Shown: in pieces, positions 25,407 to 36,300 of the stretch
Layout of the letters: each line of letters begins with the position of its first letter
How positions within the stretch are numbered: position 1 is the first letter of the stretch
Source: Steinernema hermaphroditum
Taxonomy: Eukaryota > Nematoda > Chromadorea > Rhabditida > Steinernematidae
DNA: 64,000 nt
NCBI GenBank assembly: GCA_030435675.1
Contig: CM059623.1
Coordinates: forward strand, 15,708,205 to 15,772,204
Direction of reading: 5' to 3'
Position numbers and translations under genes: made by a program
Notes under the pieces: generated by a model
Databases searched by the model: none
Told to the model about the DNA's origin: nothing
What the model saw: the letters and a program-made list of their open reading frames with translations, nothing else

Positions 25407-25599
25407 CAAGTTATAAGAAGTTGTACCCAGAATTAGCGATCCACGCCGAGTAAACGACCCGAAAATAAAAAATCTTGCTTTGTGTTTTTGGATTGTTACT
25501 CCAACTAAATATCAATCAATACGTGACCGATGTGCATTCCTCTGACAAGAGAACCTTCTGAACTGACCGCCACCATCGAGCTACAAATTGACATACAGG

Positions 25600-25705
25600 T
25601 GTATGGGGTAAGCAACCGTTTGCTCCCGAACACCGCCATGTGGATCCTATCGATCGCTGTCCCTTCCAAAACCATAGATATAGGCGTCGACTTATACGCA
25701 AATCT
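25600..25705. repeat. Partial copy of the 26.0 kb MITE interior
   Basis: CCATGTGGATCCTATCGATC followed by GCTGTCCCTTCC and GGCGTCGACTTATACG match the inside of the element at 26.0-26.2 kb. Terminal repeats are missing. Confidence 0.5.
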
Positions 25706-26005
25706 TATACGCATATGGCTGCTGGTTCATGGGATCAGTTGTCTATGGGATCAGTTGCGATGACGCCCGTTAAAACCACTAGAGTCCAACGCAAAGTCGG
25801 CTGTCTGTGTGGTTGAACTTGGTGGTTTCTTGGTTGCCATCTTTCATAGCCGGGCTCGATTCTCTTCCCAACCATTCCTTTTAAGCTTTCTCTACTTACG
25901 TTTTGTGACCATTCACAAAAGCGAATAGCAGTGATTTGCCAGTTCGAGCGCCGAGTTTTATACTGGTTATGATGTAACTTTTGAAGGATGTTTATATGAC
26001 TTCGT

Positions 26006-26181
26006 GAACCCTAACCCAAAAATGTCCGTAGGCTGTCGATCCTAGCGATCGCTGTCCCTTCCAAAACCAAAATAGATATACGCGTCGACTTATACGGGAC
26101 AGCGATCAATAGGATCCACATGGTGGTCTTCGGGGCTAAACGGTTACGTACAAGCCGACGGGCATTTTTGGGTTAGGGTTC
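26006..26181. mobile_element. 176-bp inverted-repeat element (MITE) with CCCTAACCC ends
   Basis: Perfect 19-bp terminal inverted repeats: GAACCCTAACCCAAAAATG at the left and its complement at the right. The interior is itself partly inverted around GATCGCTGTCCC. Part of the interior also occurs at 25.60-25.70 kb without the ends. No obvious target duplication. Confidence 0.65.
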
Positions 26182-27141
26182 TTCATTACATATCTAAGTG
26201 TCGACCTAAAACGAACACTTCGGGAGGTTTCCTTGCCAGAATACAACCCTATCATATACCAATTGGAAAAAGAAACATGAAAACAAGCATAAAACAATTT
26301 TGTCTATTTGGTATTTGTCTCAGTCACCTGCACTTACCAGACTGATCATACAGTAGGCACCAAATTGCATCGCTATAACTCACCGAAATTGTAATTGTTT
26401 TCACCTAAAGCTAAAATGAAACTGTTTTGTATTCCTGTACGACATTGAAATTGTGCACTGAGTTGTATGCAAACGAGAATAACAACTTGACATTTAGTCC
26501 CTTTCAAATAAGCGACGATTCAGAGGAGATTTTGCAGCCGAAGAGCATGTGGCATTCCTTGCAAAACGTCCAGGAAAATAGCTGGATGACTAAGACAGTC
26601 TTTGTCTACGGTGCCTGATTTTAACTATATAAAAGAGATCAGACTTCGGCTTTGGGGCCGATCATTGTGTGAATGTTTTTCGATTCAAAGGTTATAAAAA
26701 CACTCGAGAGGAATATAAAACATTTCTGCTCCATAATCGCGATTAGTGCAAATGACTGTGCGTCTAGGGAAAAAATTGTGTCCCTGACACATTTCGCTTC
26801 TTAGAACTTAATGGTTGAATTTACACGTGTTGGAAAGGTCACTGAGTTATTGTGAATCATATAGACCAACTATAACAGCGAGAATGTCCTCCAAAGAGGG
26901 ATGTCTATCGTAGCGGGTTTGAACCTTTTGTTCGAATCTTAGGTCGAGTGGCGAGTCCTTGAGTACTCGATTTACTCGAGGAGTTCGGACTGGACTCGGA
27001 CTCGAGGTCCCAGGACGATAAGCACTGCTACTCCACCTAATTTTCCATGCTTATAAGCTTGTTAAGTCGACCCCTGTTCAACACGGGATCCTATCGTGAT
27101 TCTCCAAAATTACGAACCCGCATTCAAAACGTTATCGGGCT

Positions 27142-27281
27142 GCTCTACGTCACGATCACCGGGCCGATGATAACATTCCAGCTCAAGTCTTTAATTGCAT
27201 TTCGGGTCGCTACGTCATATGATCTTTTCATTTATCACCGGACTCGATTTGAAGACGACGAATCGGTCACCGTGACGTAGA
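27142..27281. repeat. Palindromic TGACGTAG repeat
   Basis: CTACGTCACGATCACCGG at the left and CGGTCACCGTGACGTAG at the right form inverted ends about 140 bp apart. Confidence 0.45.
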
Positions 27282-28150
27282 CGAACTGATAACATCTTGC
27301 ACTGGGCCTCTGTCCCCAGTACAATATCCTCTTCAACTCGCTCACCGTCATGGAGCATCTCGAGTTCGTTTGCAAACTTAAGGGGCGACGTCCCTGCAAA
27401 AAATATACCTTCAAGACTGCAAGAAGCTCGACTTCAAGAAACGCAAAAAATGTCTCTTGCGTCCAGAAGAGGAACCTCTCCTTGGCCATGGCTCTGATCA
27501 GGAGTTCGGATATTTTCATTCTTTTTTAGTTTGCATATTGTGTGAAACGGTGCATAACTGAACTCGTTAAGATCACTTTTCTGCGTTGTTGCATCGGGTT
27601 TTCTCGCTGAAATTGGGACCACCCACAATGTTTGAACTTTAAGAGATCTGGAGATCTCTACCCTGTACAACTAGTCCAAAAACTTGAATCAGGTGATGGG
27701 AAATAGCTGTACTGTATCCCCTACCATCTTCTATTCAAATGATTTAAAAACATCTTTTTGCAACCGGAGCTCACTGATTTTTCCTGATTTCTGCTCCGGC
27801 AGCCGAACCGAAGATAGCCCAATTCCTTTAAGCTCCCTCCAATCCGTTCGCTTTTCTCCACCTCGACTGGAAAAGCTGTTTTACCGCTTCGATGATCGCT
27901 CATTCCGATGGAATTGCCAACTAAAACTCACTCCGCAGACTCAAAACATACCAAAGAACCCTCGAGACTCAATACCCTCGAGGCCACAAACAATCAATGG
28001 TTATAATTAACACAACCGACACACATATGGCAAGCTAACATGCACTAGAAACGTTTATTCAGTGGAGCAAAAACAATGTAGCAAACGATTAACGATTAAC
28101 AGCTATTACAAATTTCCACAAAGAGATTCATAACTTAAACGAGCTATTCA

Positions 28151-28342
28151 CTATCCGCCTTGACTGGGCCTTTCATCTTCTTCTCTCCTCTGCCTCTCGC
28201 GCTCCTGTTGCTGTTCCCGGAGTCGTTCTTCCAACTCAGCTCGTTGCTGACGTGCGGCTTCTATTGCTGCCTGCATCTCCTACAAGCATACGTATATAAC
28301 ACCGTAGTTTAAGATAAAGTAGCATACATCTTTAGAGTCCAT
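28151..28342 (-). CDS. Charged-helix microprotein 1 (47 aa, 2 exons)
   Basis: Exon 1 is 28342-28328 (MDSKD), followed by a 48-nt GT..AG intron, then exon 2, 28279-28151, in phase 0. Exon 2 encodes 42 residues starting EMQAAIEAARQQRAELEERL, followed by a run of Arg, Gln and Glu and a short PSQGG tail. Nearly every residue is helix-favouring and charged, giving a single alpha helix or coiled coil with no signal peptide, membrane segment or cysteine. Three other genes in the window have the same exon plan. A TATTTAAA element and a TGACGTAGC motif lie just upstream. Function is unknown; the shared architecture is the main reason to accept so short a gene. Confidence 0.65.
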
Positions 28343-28390
28343 TGCTGAGAAAAGACAACACCTATCTTTGCCCTGGCGTGCTCACGCCGG

Positions 28391-28420
28391 AATCTTTAAA
28401 TATGGCTCGCTACGTCACCG
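28391..28420 (-). promoter_or_regulatory. TATA-like box and TGACGTAGC motif of microprotein 1
   Basis: Read on the minus strand: GGTGACGTAGCGAGCCATAT then TTAAAG, about 50-75 nt before the start codon. GAGCC immediately before the TATA-like box is shared with two other family members. Confidence 0.45.
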
Positions 28421-29299
28421 AAGGAAGTAGATGATTGCCGATAAGTATTCACGATAACGACCAAATTTAGTAAGATTCTCATTATTTTATGATCGGACTA
28501 TATGATAAGAATTGATTCAGAATTGACCCGATCCATTACAGCGAAACTTCCGGTGGACACAGTGGAGGAAGACAAATATTTGAAGGGTATTATTATAGCG
28601 ATAACTAAGAAGCGATGTGTGTGGTCTCCGTTTGTTTGTTTTTAGATAGCGAATTGTCTTTTGGTAACGAAAAAAGTTGTCACTTTCCAAAAAAAAGGTT
28701 CACAATTACGAAGTTGACTTCAAAGCGTTATCAACTTTTCACCACCGTGAGCGGACTTGTCGTCTTTGGGTCAGGTCCGACGATCACTTGCCAGATCGTG
28801 TGACGTACCGACCCTCAGAGAAATTAATGATGTGATTTGACACGAGCAAACATGATAAGAATTTGCAGGGCATTCATAATTTTAGATAGTTCTACTGGCC
28901 TTCAATCGGCTGATAGGCTTGAGTTCATAAGACTTTCGATGTTTTATGGCCGCGAAAGATGACAAAAATCTAGCCGAGATAAGAGATAAAATTTCTAGTG
29001 AATATGAAAGCAAAATACAGTAGAATTTTTGGCACGTATGCCTCTCGAAATCCTTCTTTTTAAATCATCTGCCCTCAACCATACAGTGCGAATTGAGAGT
29101 ACAAAAATGAGTTAAACGGCACCGGCACTGATCTGCTGGAGCCGACAGTCAAGTTGTTCTTGGGTTTTCGCATATTTTCGGGCCCGTGGGATATTGGCGC
29201 CCTTTAGAATCAGCGCAGATAGTTTGAAACCGCCGCTTCCATGAACATTTGTCGCATCGCCTATTTTTAGCGCGACTACAAGGACGATGTCACCATATC

Positions 29300-29376
29300 T
29301 TTACGTCACGACGGCTACTTTCGCGTCTTCGCTTCGGGCACAATGATCACTTTCGGTGGGACGGGTGACGTAGCAA
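29300..29376. repeat. Palindromic TGACGTAG repeat
   Basis: TTACGTCACGACGG and GGGTGACGTAGC are arranged as inverted ends about 75 bp apart, the same motif pair as the other members. Confidence 0.4.
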
Positions 29377-30764
29377 TTAGTGTGCTACACAGCGTCTTGA
29401 TCGGTCAGGTCATCGCTATAATATTATCCAGTTTAATTAAAAGAGGTTAACAGCTGTTGTTTCTTTTGAGATATGAGAAAACGTTCTATATTGTATCACA
29501 TAGAATATTGTACCACGTCGAAAAATCACCCAATAGATCCAAAGACCCAAAAAAGGACCAGCTATGTAGACAACATTCTGGATTCCAAGAAATTCTGTAA
29601 TTATGGCGCACTTTATCTGTTAGCGAGAGTAGTTTTCCCTAGACGAGGAGTCATAACGTGCACTGCATGGAAACAAAGCAATGTTGTGCTGCTTTTATCA
29701 CAAATACTTCAAGGTATTCTCATACTTATATGCACCAACTTATACATGTTTTGGTCAGTGAAGAGCCACGATGAAGCCAGGAACAATACAGTATACAATT
29801 TCTTTCGTATTTACAGGATTTACAGCAAGCAGATCCCTATATTACTGAAGCACAATTCTACTCGCTTGTGTCAGACATGTTTGCCTTGTCAGCGTCTTCC
29901 GAATGTCGTCTCGCCATCTCTTTCTGGGTCGCCTGAACGGTCTTGTCACGCTTGGCCTCCACTATGCCAGGCTTCTAGCGCATCTTAAGAATCGGAAACT
30001 GTTTGTACTGCTTGAATTCATTCCATCCAGTGCAGATAATCACATGGAAGACAGAATCAACCCAACTGGTGTTTTGATCAGCTGGTTGTTTTCCTGGACG
30101 TTTTGTAAAGAATTTCTCATGCTCTGGAAGAGAAAAATGTCGCTTGTTGTCGTCATGTTTTTGGAACTAAGCAAACGTCAAGCTATTATTTGGAAATGCA
30201 GTCTCGGAAACCCTTTGTTCTCATTAAAGTGAAGGTAATGTGTAAATAGCGCCAGACTATGACAGTGAGATACTCAGATAGTCATGAATGGAGTGCTCCA
30301 GACCTTTCTATGCAAAACATGTCGACTTTCTCATTCCATCCATATCCCACAAGTACTGTTTGTTCCTGTAGCGTAACTACATTTTAAAGTGGTTATAAGT
30401 AGGCCATAATTCAATTTATAAAAGATGCACGAAACCACTCTCTGGTCATTTATGTATAGGTCAAGTCATTGGACCTGTTTGTTAACATACGGCTTAAGTT
30501 CAGTTTCGAAGGAAGTGCCCATTTCCGGTAAACCATATAGAAATAAACACGTTCTTCCTGTGAAGCAATTCTATTCTCATAGAGTGACATGGTTCCTGCA
30601 GTGGTCTCCCCTATTTTCAAGAGGCAGATCAGCCTGTGAATGTGGAAGAAAGCGGAAGAAAGTAAACTTCCGCGCGGAGTAGTGATCCAATTAAGGGTCA
30701 CTTACGTAGTACGCTATCTTTGGATCGGCGTGGGTCGCTAATTTTGGGTGCAGCTTCTTATCAC

Positions 30765-30910
30765 TTACGTGTTACTTTGCAACATCACAGAGCACAGTCT
30801 GTGACGTAGCGGTTTTTGGGTCACTCGATATCAGTTTCAGATCGTAGCATCGCAGTAGTTCCCGATATTTGCTCTTATCAGTGACCACTTGTTTTGCTAC
30901 GTCACGGATA
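30765..30910. repeat. Palindromic TGACGTAG repeat
   Basis: GTGACGTAGC (30801-30810) and GCTACGTCAC (30895-30904) are inverted. The left flank, containing gttactttgcaacatcacag, matches the 25.38-25.41 kb flank in reverse complement. Confidence 0.5.
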
Positions 30911-32989
30911 ACAACAAGCGATAGATTCGCGATTTGCATGTCAGAAGATGTCGCCCAAAGCTCCATGATAAGTAGCGGTGAATGAGTGGTAAAGAGATTC
31001 ATCTTCATAACTAAACATGTCCTTTCGATTCAAAATCTTAAACACAAAAGAGCGTCCAGTCAGACTGTAGACGGTCTACTACCCAACAGCTAGCACAACT
31101 AAATTGCTTTCCAACGTCTAGACAATATCGAGCAACTTTTAGTGGCATTTTAATGCATATGGAGGTCGCAACTTTGACTGCTTCACTGGAAACAGGTTGG
31201 CACTATACAAATGGACGATTTCATACGAACAAAACGTTTCTAACGGCGGAGCAGCGAAGACACGACAAGTTCGATCCCTTTGGCTCGACTGGCTGCGCAG
31301 ACGTTAGAGTTTTGGTTAGTTTCGGGCGGTGAGAAGCTTCTTCATCAGTTCAAGCAACACATCGTTATACAACACAACTTCCAGCATCAACCGTTCAGGG
31401 ATGAACTCTTTTTCATCTAAACCAGAACAAGCGAACAGCTCTTTGAAGAGTATGCTCAAACTATTGGCTTATCAGTTTTCACGCTCGACGGAGCTGAAGT
31501 TTCGATGATGGCGTAGTTACAGGAGGGTCAAGAGGCGACAGTTGAGATTGTATATCTACAATGTTTCAATTTTTGTCCAATGAGAGGTGTATTTCCGAAT
31601 ACGGAATACGAATTATTTCGTCAATTCACAACTGATAAGAGAAGATCGTCGAGCCACGTTTTTACCGTTCTACGTATCGTGCTACATTTTGACTCCATGC
31701 TTCGAATCATATTACGTAGACGTTTCGGGTTGATCTAAATCAGTTTCAGGTCGTAAAATTGAACCAGCCCATATTAATTTTTGATGCAGCTCCTTATCTA
31801 AGACTACCTTGCACGCAACTTCAGAGTTCATCGTACACAACTGGTGACGTAGCAATCGGAAGGAACATTCTGGTGCTAATTAAGGGAAGCCCCTTAACGC
31901 AAAAATGTATCATAGAACTTGTAATTTTCAGCATTCAGAAATTAAAACAAAGAGATGACAATTTTCGCTGACAGAACGCTTATGACGTATATGCCTTATG
32001 TCACACCTTATGCGCAAAGTTCACTCAAAAGAAAAGTGATTGAAGGTGCATCATGAGCAGATGTGGTCCAGTCACGACTCGCGGCTCCGCCGATTCTATC
32101 GGGCAACAGCTCACCTGGCGCAGACGTTGATTCAGACGATCTAGCGATCTGGTATATGCACTGAGTGGTATATCGTGGCAGAACGGCTGACGGATCGGTT
32201 GGATCGGTTGAGCTGTTGAACAGCTGATTGATTGGCGGCACAGTTATAGTAGAGTTCTGGATTATTACTTGGGACTAATTTTGTACAGTAGACAAGCTGA
32301 CTTATGGTCATCTTAGCAGTAAGCGATTCGGAGAGCTGCCTTTAAGAGGGCTTCCGATGTATTTATAGGGGCAAAATGCTGCGATAAGAATTCGAGTGCC
32401 ATTCTTGGTGTTTATTTGGTTTTTCTTCGGAACTTGTTCGCTTTAGAAGCATTGAGTTGCTCAGTGAGTTGCTCGAGAACCTCTACTGTAGTTCCGGCTA
32501 TAACTCGTAAAGCTTGTTAATGGAATCAGATCACCACTTCCGGTAGAAAGTACTACCTTAGTCACAAGCATTTGTTATTTTGAAGTGAATACGTTTGATA
32601 TTGATTTATAAGCTTCACGTTCACTGGCACCGGTCTCCAGATCGCTTTGCAATTTCCTACTTCCGTCAACCACTTCCTATTTTCAAGAGCACCGATAACT
32701 CAACTTCCCATAACTACATGCGATAACAAGGGACAACAACGCAGAGAAGCTGTCGATGAGTGTTTGGTGCTTGATCGTTAAAACACTTATAAAACAGATA
32801 TTATCGATGACTCTCTTGCACTATACCTCGTTTACTAATATGTTGATAAAGTTTTTTTTTGCGAGAAAAGCATCATAAAGGTTCTTGTTCACTGATCACA
32901 CGTTCATTGTTCAGTGCCTTACTAATCGATTAATAATACAGCGCCACTGCAGAGCCTTATCACCAGCCAAACGCGTTGGCGTGGAGCCG

Positions 32990-33030
32990 AGAGGGGTTGC
33001 AAAGGGGAGGGGCTTGGAGCCGTATAAATA
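32990..33030 (+). promoter_or_regulatory. Core promoter of microprotein 2
   Basis: A G-rich stretch followed by TTGGAGCCG and TATAAATA (33023-33030). The start codon is 124 nt past the box, consistent with a short 5' leader. Confidence 0.55.
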
Positions 33031-33153
33031 CTTGAACGGGGCTTACAATTTCCACCAACCGAGCTTCATCGAAGACCAGGTCAACTTCTTCTTCCGTTTT
33101 CAACACAACAAGCTATCTACCCTCTTCCGCAATCCAGTTTCCTCCATAGAAAC

Positions 33154-33362
33154 ATGGCCTATCCTTGTGTAAGCTATTTGCCGAACAATGAATGTTTCTA
33201 TCGTGCTCTTTTTAGGATGATGAAGAGCGCCTTCGACGCGAACAAGAAGAGACCGAAAGGCTAAGAAGGGAATATGAGGAGGAGCAGCGTAGAAAAGAGT
33301 GGCTAGAGGAGCAGTTACGACGAGAGCAGGAAATTGCGAGAGAAAGAGAGCAGCGGTGGTAG
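33154..33362 (+). CDS. Charged-helix microprotein 2 (53 aa, 2 exons)
   Basis: Exon 1 is 33154-33168 (MAYPC), a 47-nt intron with a TTTTTAG acceptor follows, and exon 2 is 33216-33362. Exon 2 encodes 48 residues starting DDEERLRREQEETERLRREY and ending REREQRW before TAG. It is almost entirely Glu, Arg and Gln with leucines at helix-like spacing, suggesting a coiled coil or stable single helix in the cytosol or nucleus. A clear TATAAATA box lies about 125 nt upstream. The exon-intron plan is the same as in the genes at 28.2, 57.2 and 60.4 kb. No known family is recognised. Confidence 0.72.
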
Positions 33363-36300
33363 CGGCGATCAAGCAGTTTTCATGTATTGTTAGCACTCTT
33401 CTTTTGATAAACCGATATCCCCACACTTGGCGCTTTCGAGGTTTGTTCTGCTCCGACTGCTGGACTGCCAGAAGGGATGCTTCCCAAGTCTTACTCGCCT
33501 ATCGCGATGAGAATGGGTCTGTTCAGAGCAGCCAATCGTTGGGATTCTTCCCTTGTTAGGATGGAAGAGATTCAAGGAATTGGTACGAATGTGTATCGTT
33601 CGCGTGTGATTACACGCGTTTTAAGTGCTAGCCTTTTTTGTGTAAGTGCCCTTTTCCGTCCCCAAAGGAACTGCCTCTCCAAATGTTGAACTGCCAAGAG
33701 AATTATTCCGAGCAGCAGCAGTTGCAGCAGTCTGTCTAAGATTCGTTTGAAGAAATGAGTCTACACTCGTACTATACTCGCAACCCACTTATTGGCCACT
33801 TGTTGAGCAACGACGGCGGCTGTGGTTCGCTAAAGAAACAGTGATCTGTTCGATTATGTGACCTGGAAAAGCGAAAATGAAACACGCTTTGGGAGAGCGA
33901 AGAGATGGTAAGTAGAGATAGAAAACGAAGTAGATTTTACAAACGATGGGATTTTGTTATCAATATGGGAACGACGAATTATGGATAGGCCATCTCCGGA
34001 GACATTAGGTTTTTCCTCACCGAAACCGATAGCCCAAAATTTCCGACAAGATCTTATGGTACCTCTGTGCTACGGTCAGTGTTGCTCCAGTTCAATGGGC
34101 AACAGCTTCAAAGAAGGAAACGTCGCAAAAGGCCTTAACTCACGGTTTATGCACACAGTGTAAATACGTCAAACTTCTGAAACCATGAAACCCTAAAAAA
34201 AACTCCGAAAAAGGACACTTTAAGTATTGGGTTGGTCCATTGAAAATGTCGGATGATTTAAGTGGCAGTTTCTTAATATATATCCATGCCTATTATTCTC
34301 GGTATTGACTGTTTGACTGAGCAACTGCGGCTCACTTCTCAGGCAAAACCCAGACCCCTTGTTCATAGAACACAAGAGGTTTGAGGTCGAAAAATGTTTT
34401 GGTACAATTTTCGACCTATTTCTTTTATTTGGAGTGGTTCCCTCTGGTATCGTCATTTTTAAAGGAGAACAGATGACAGTAAGATAGAGCGAAGAGAGTA
34501 CTATAAGAACCGCAAACAGCGAATCTCTCAGCTCAAGGTGGAGAGCCATTGTGGAGGTCAACTTTAAAATGTGAGGTCTCGGGTAGCCGTACTTTTTGTG
34601 GATCCAGGGGTCATTTTTTCGACATTTGGCATCTGTTTCCTGAAAGTTGAAAAGATCTTGTGGAATCACTATATGGGCTTGGTAGCTGTGAGTGATAGCT
34701 ACCTGCTACATATCCCCATTGTCTGCTATGTAACTTAACCAATTAGAAATGTTGGAGTTAAGAGAACATGGTCATTTGAAAAAGCCATCTTTGTGAAATT
34801 AGCTCAGGTTATGATACATAACCAAGATAATAATAGGTGCGTTCGGTAGGCAATACCTAAGGATGTACGTGGTTGAAGGCAGCCACCGTCCATCACACAA
34901 TTAATGACGTAAAAAGCCCGTACATCACTTCGCATTTCGCCATCTCGAGGTGCCAGAAAATGGTCATCACGACAGAATAGGCCTGGAACACCACCAGGAA
35001 TGTATTGAGCAAGTCGCCAATCATATTATGGAGAGAGAATTAACTGTGCTCAAGAACGTACCCATCGATTTGGTCATGGAAGCAAATATTGCAAATTTAA
35101 AGGATGTTTACACCATCCGACATTTTCAATGGACCAACCCAATACATGACTACGAGCGCTGTAGAGTGCCCTAGATTATCTTCGTACCAACAATTGTCGC
35201 ACTACGAAAACGCGTGTGCCTCAATGCGGAATTCGACCGGAGCTACGGGGTGTGCAGAATTTTCAGCTTTCAGCCCACAAGCGAACTTCTTGGCGAGATG
35301 TGGCGAAAGAAGGTGGCATTAATTTGTTTTGAATCCGAAAACGAACTCTAGGTTGCGACGTAGACTTCTTCGAACTTTTTCTCATTTGAAGCCTGTGTTT
35401 CGTGCGGAGTGCCTACTTTTTGCTTGGACCCGCTTTTAGAGGTTATTGCTATAATATCGGCACTTACTGTTTACTGTTCATAATCAGGTACACTTGAAAA
35501 TCTCCTTGCTCCTTGGCGCCCTATCACTTACCAGTTCCTTTATTCCCTCTCGTACTGCAGCTCTCCAAATTTGACATTTTTGCTAAGTCGATCAGACAAA
35601 GTGCGCATTTCACAAACGATTACACCGCCGCTGCACTTTGCATCAACACAGACGCGGCGCCAGAACGCACGTGGGAACATCTCGTCGGCGTTTCCCGCCG
35701 TCGGCTCTCCTTCTTATCACCATCTCCGTTTTGGCGGCTCCTCTCTCTCCCTCCAATCATTTTTTGCGCGTTTGGCATTCAAATCAACGGCGCGCACGGC
35801 CTCCGCCGCCTCAAACATGGCAATTTTATTGTTATTTTATTGTCAATTATTTTATTTTATACAAAATTTTACCTTTCCGCGCGCCGCCGATCGACCTCGT
35901 CGGCTCCGACGACACAAAAGATTTAATTAGCGACAGCCGATCCCTTTTGCGTTTTCGCAAAACGCCTCTTTTACAACTGTCGATCGTCGACGTTCGGTTC
36001 GAGCACGCTTTTCGTCGCCTTTTTATGAAGCTCTTTTTCGCGAAGATGTGTGTTTTATGGGTGTTTTGGGAGTGGAGATGAGCGCGCCGTTGGGAATAGG
36101 ACGGCGCGGTTTGTAGTGGAATGTTGCCGTGCGTGTTTTGAGAGTGTTTTTATGTGTTTTCAAAGGATGATGCCCATTGTCTTTTGAACGATATTTGCGT
36201 ATCTTACACCGCAAGCTATTGGTTGAACGGGGATCGGGTAGGTCTAAGATGGAAGGGAGTTCGTTAGATGGCATAATATGAGGTTTCTCATGTCCTATTG

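Larger units (their letters stand above)
22910..28150. other. Repeat-rich stretch with relics
   Basis: Apart from the scrambled receptor, the PFPEFRR pair, MITEs and palindromes listed separately, I see no gene. A good TATATAAAAG box at 26624-26633 has no coding sequence I could assign downstream. Confidence 0.45.
28421..32989. other. AT-rich stretch with palindromic repeats
   Basis: Holds the TGACGTAG repeats and a CCGATC-word cluster at 32.08-32.24 kb. A 171-codon open frame at 29473-29988 lacks any sign of a gene. Confidence 0.45.

Noticed and set aside
26624..26760. Good TATATAAAAG box that could precede another microprotein or small RNA gene
   Set aside because: No charged-helix exon, known small RNA motif or sensible open frame follows.
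29473..29988. 171-codon open frame on the plus strand
   Set aside because: No domain, no splice or promoter support, AT-rich codon use and repeat-rich setting; a chance frame is likelier.
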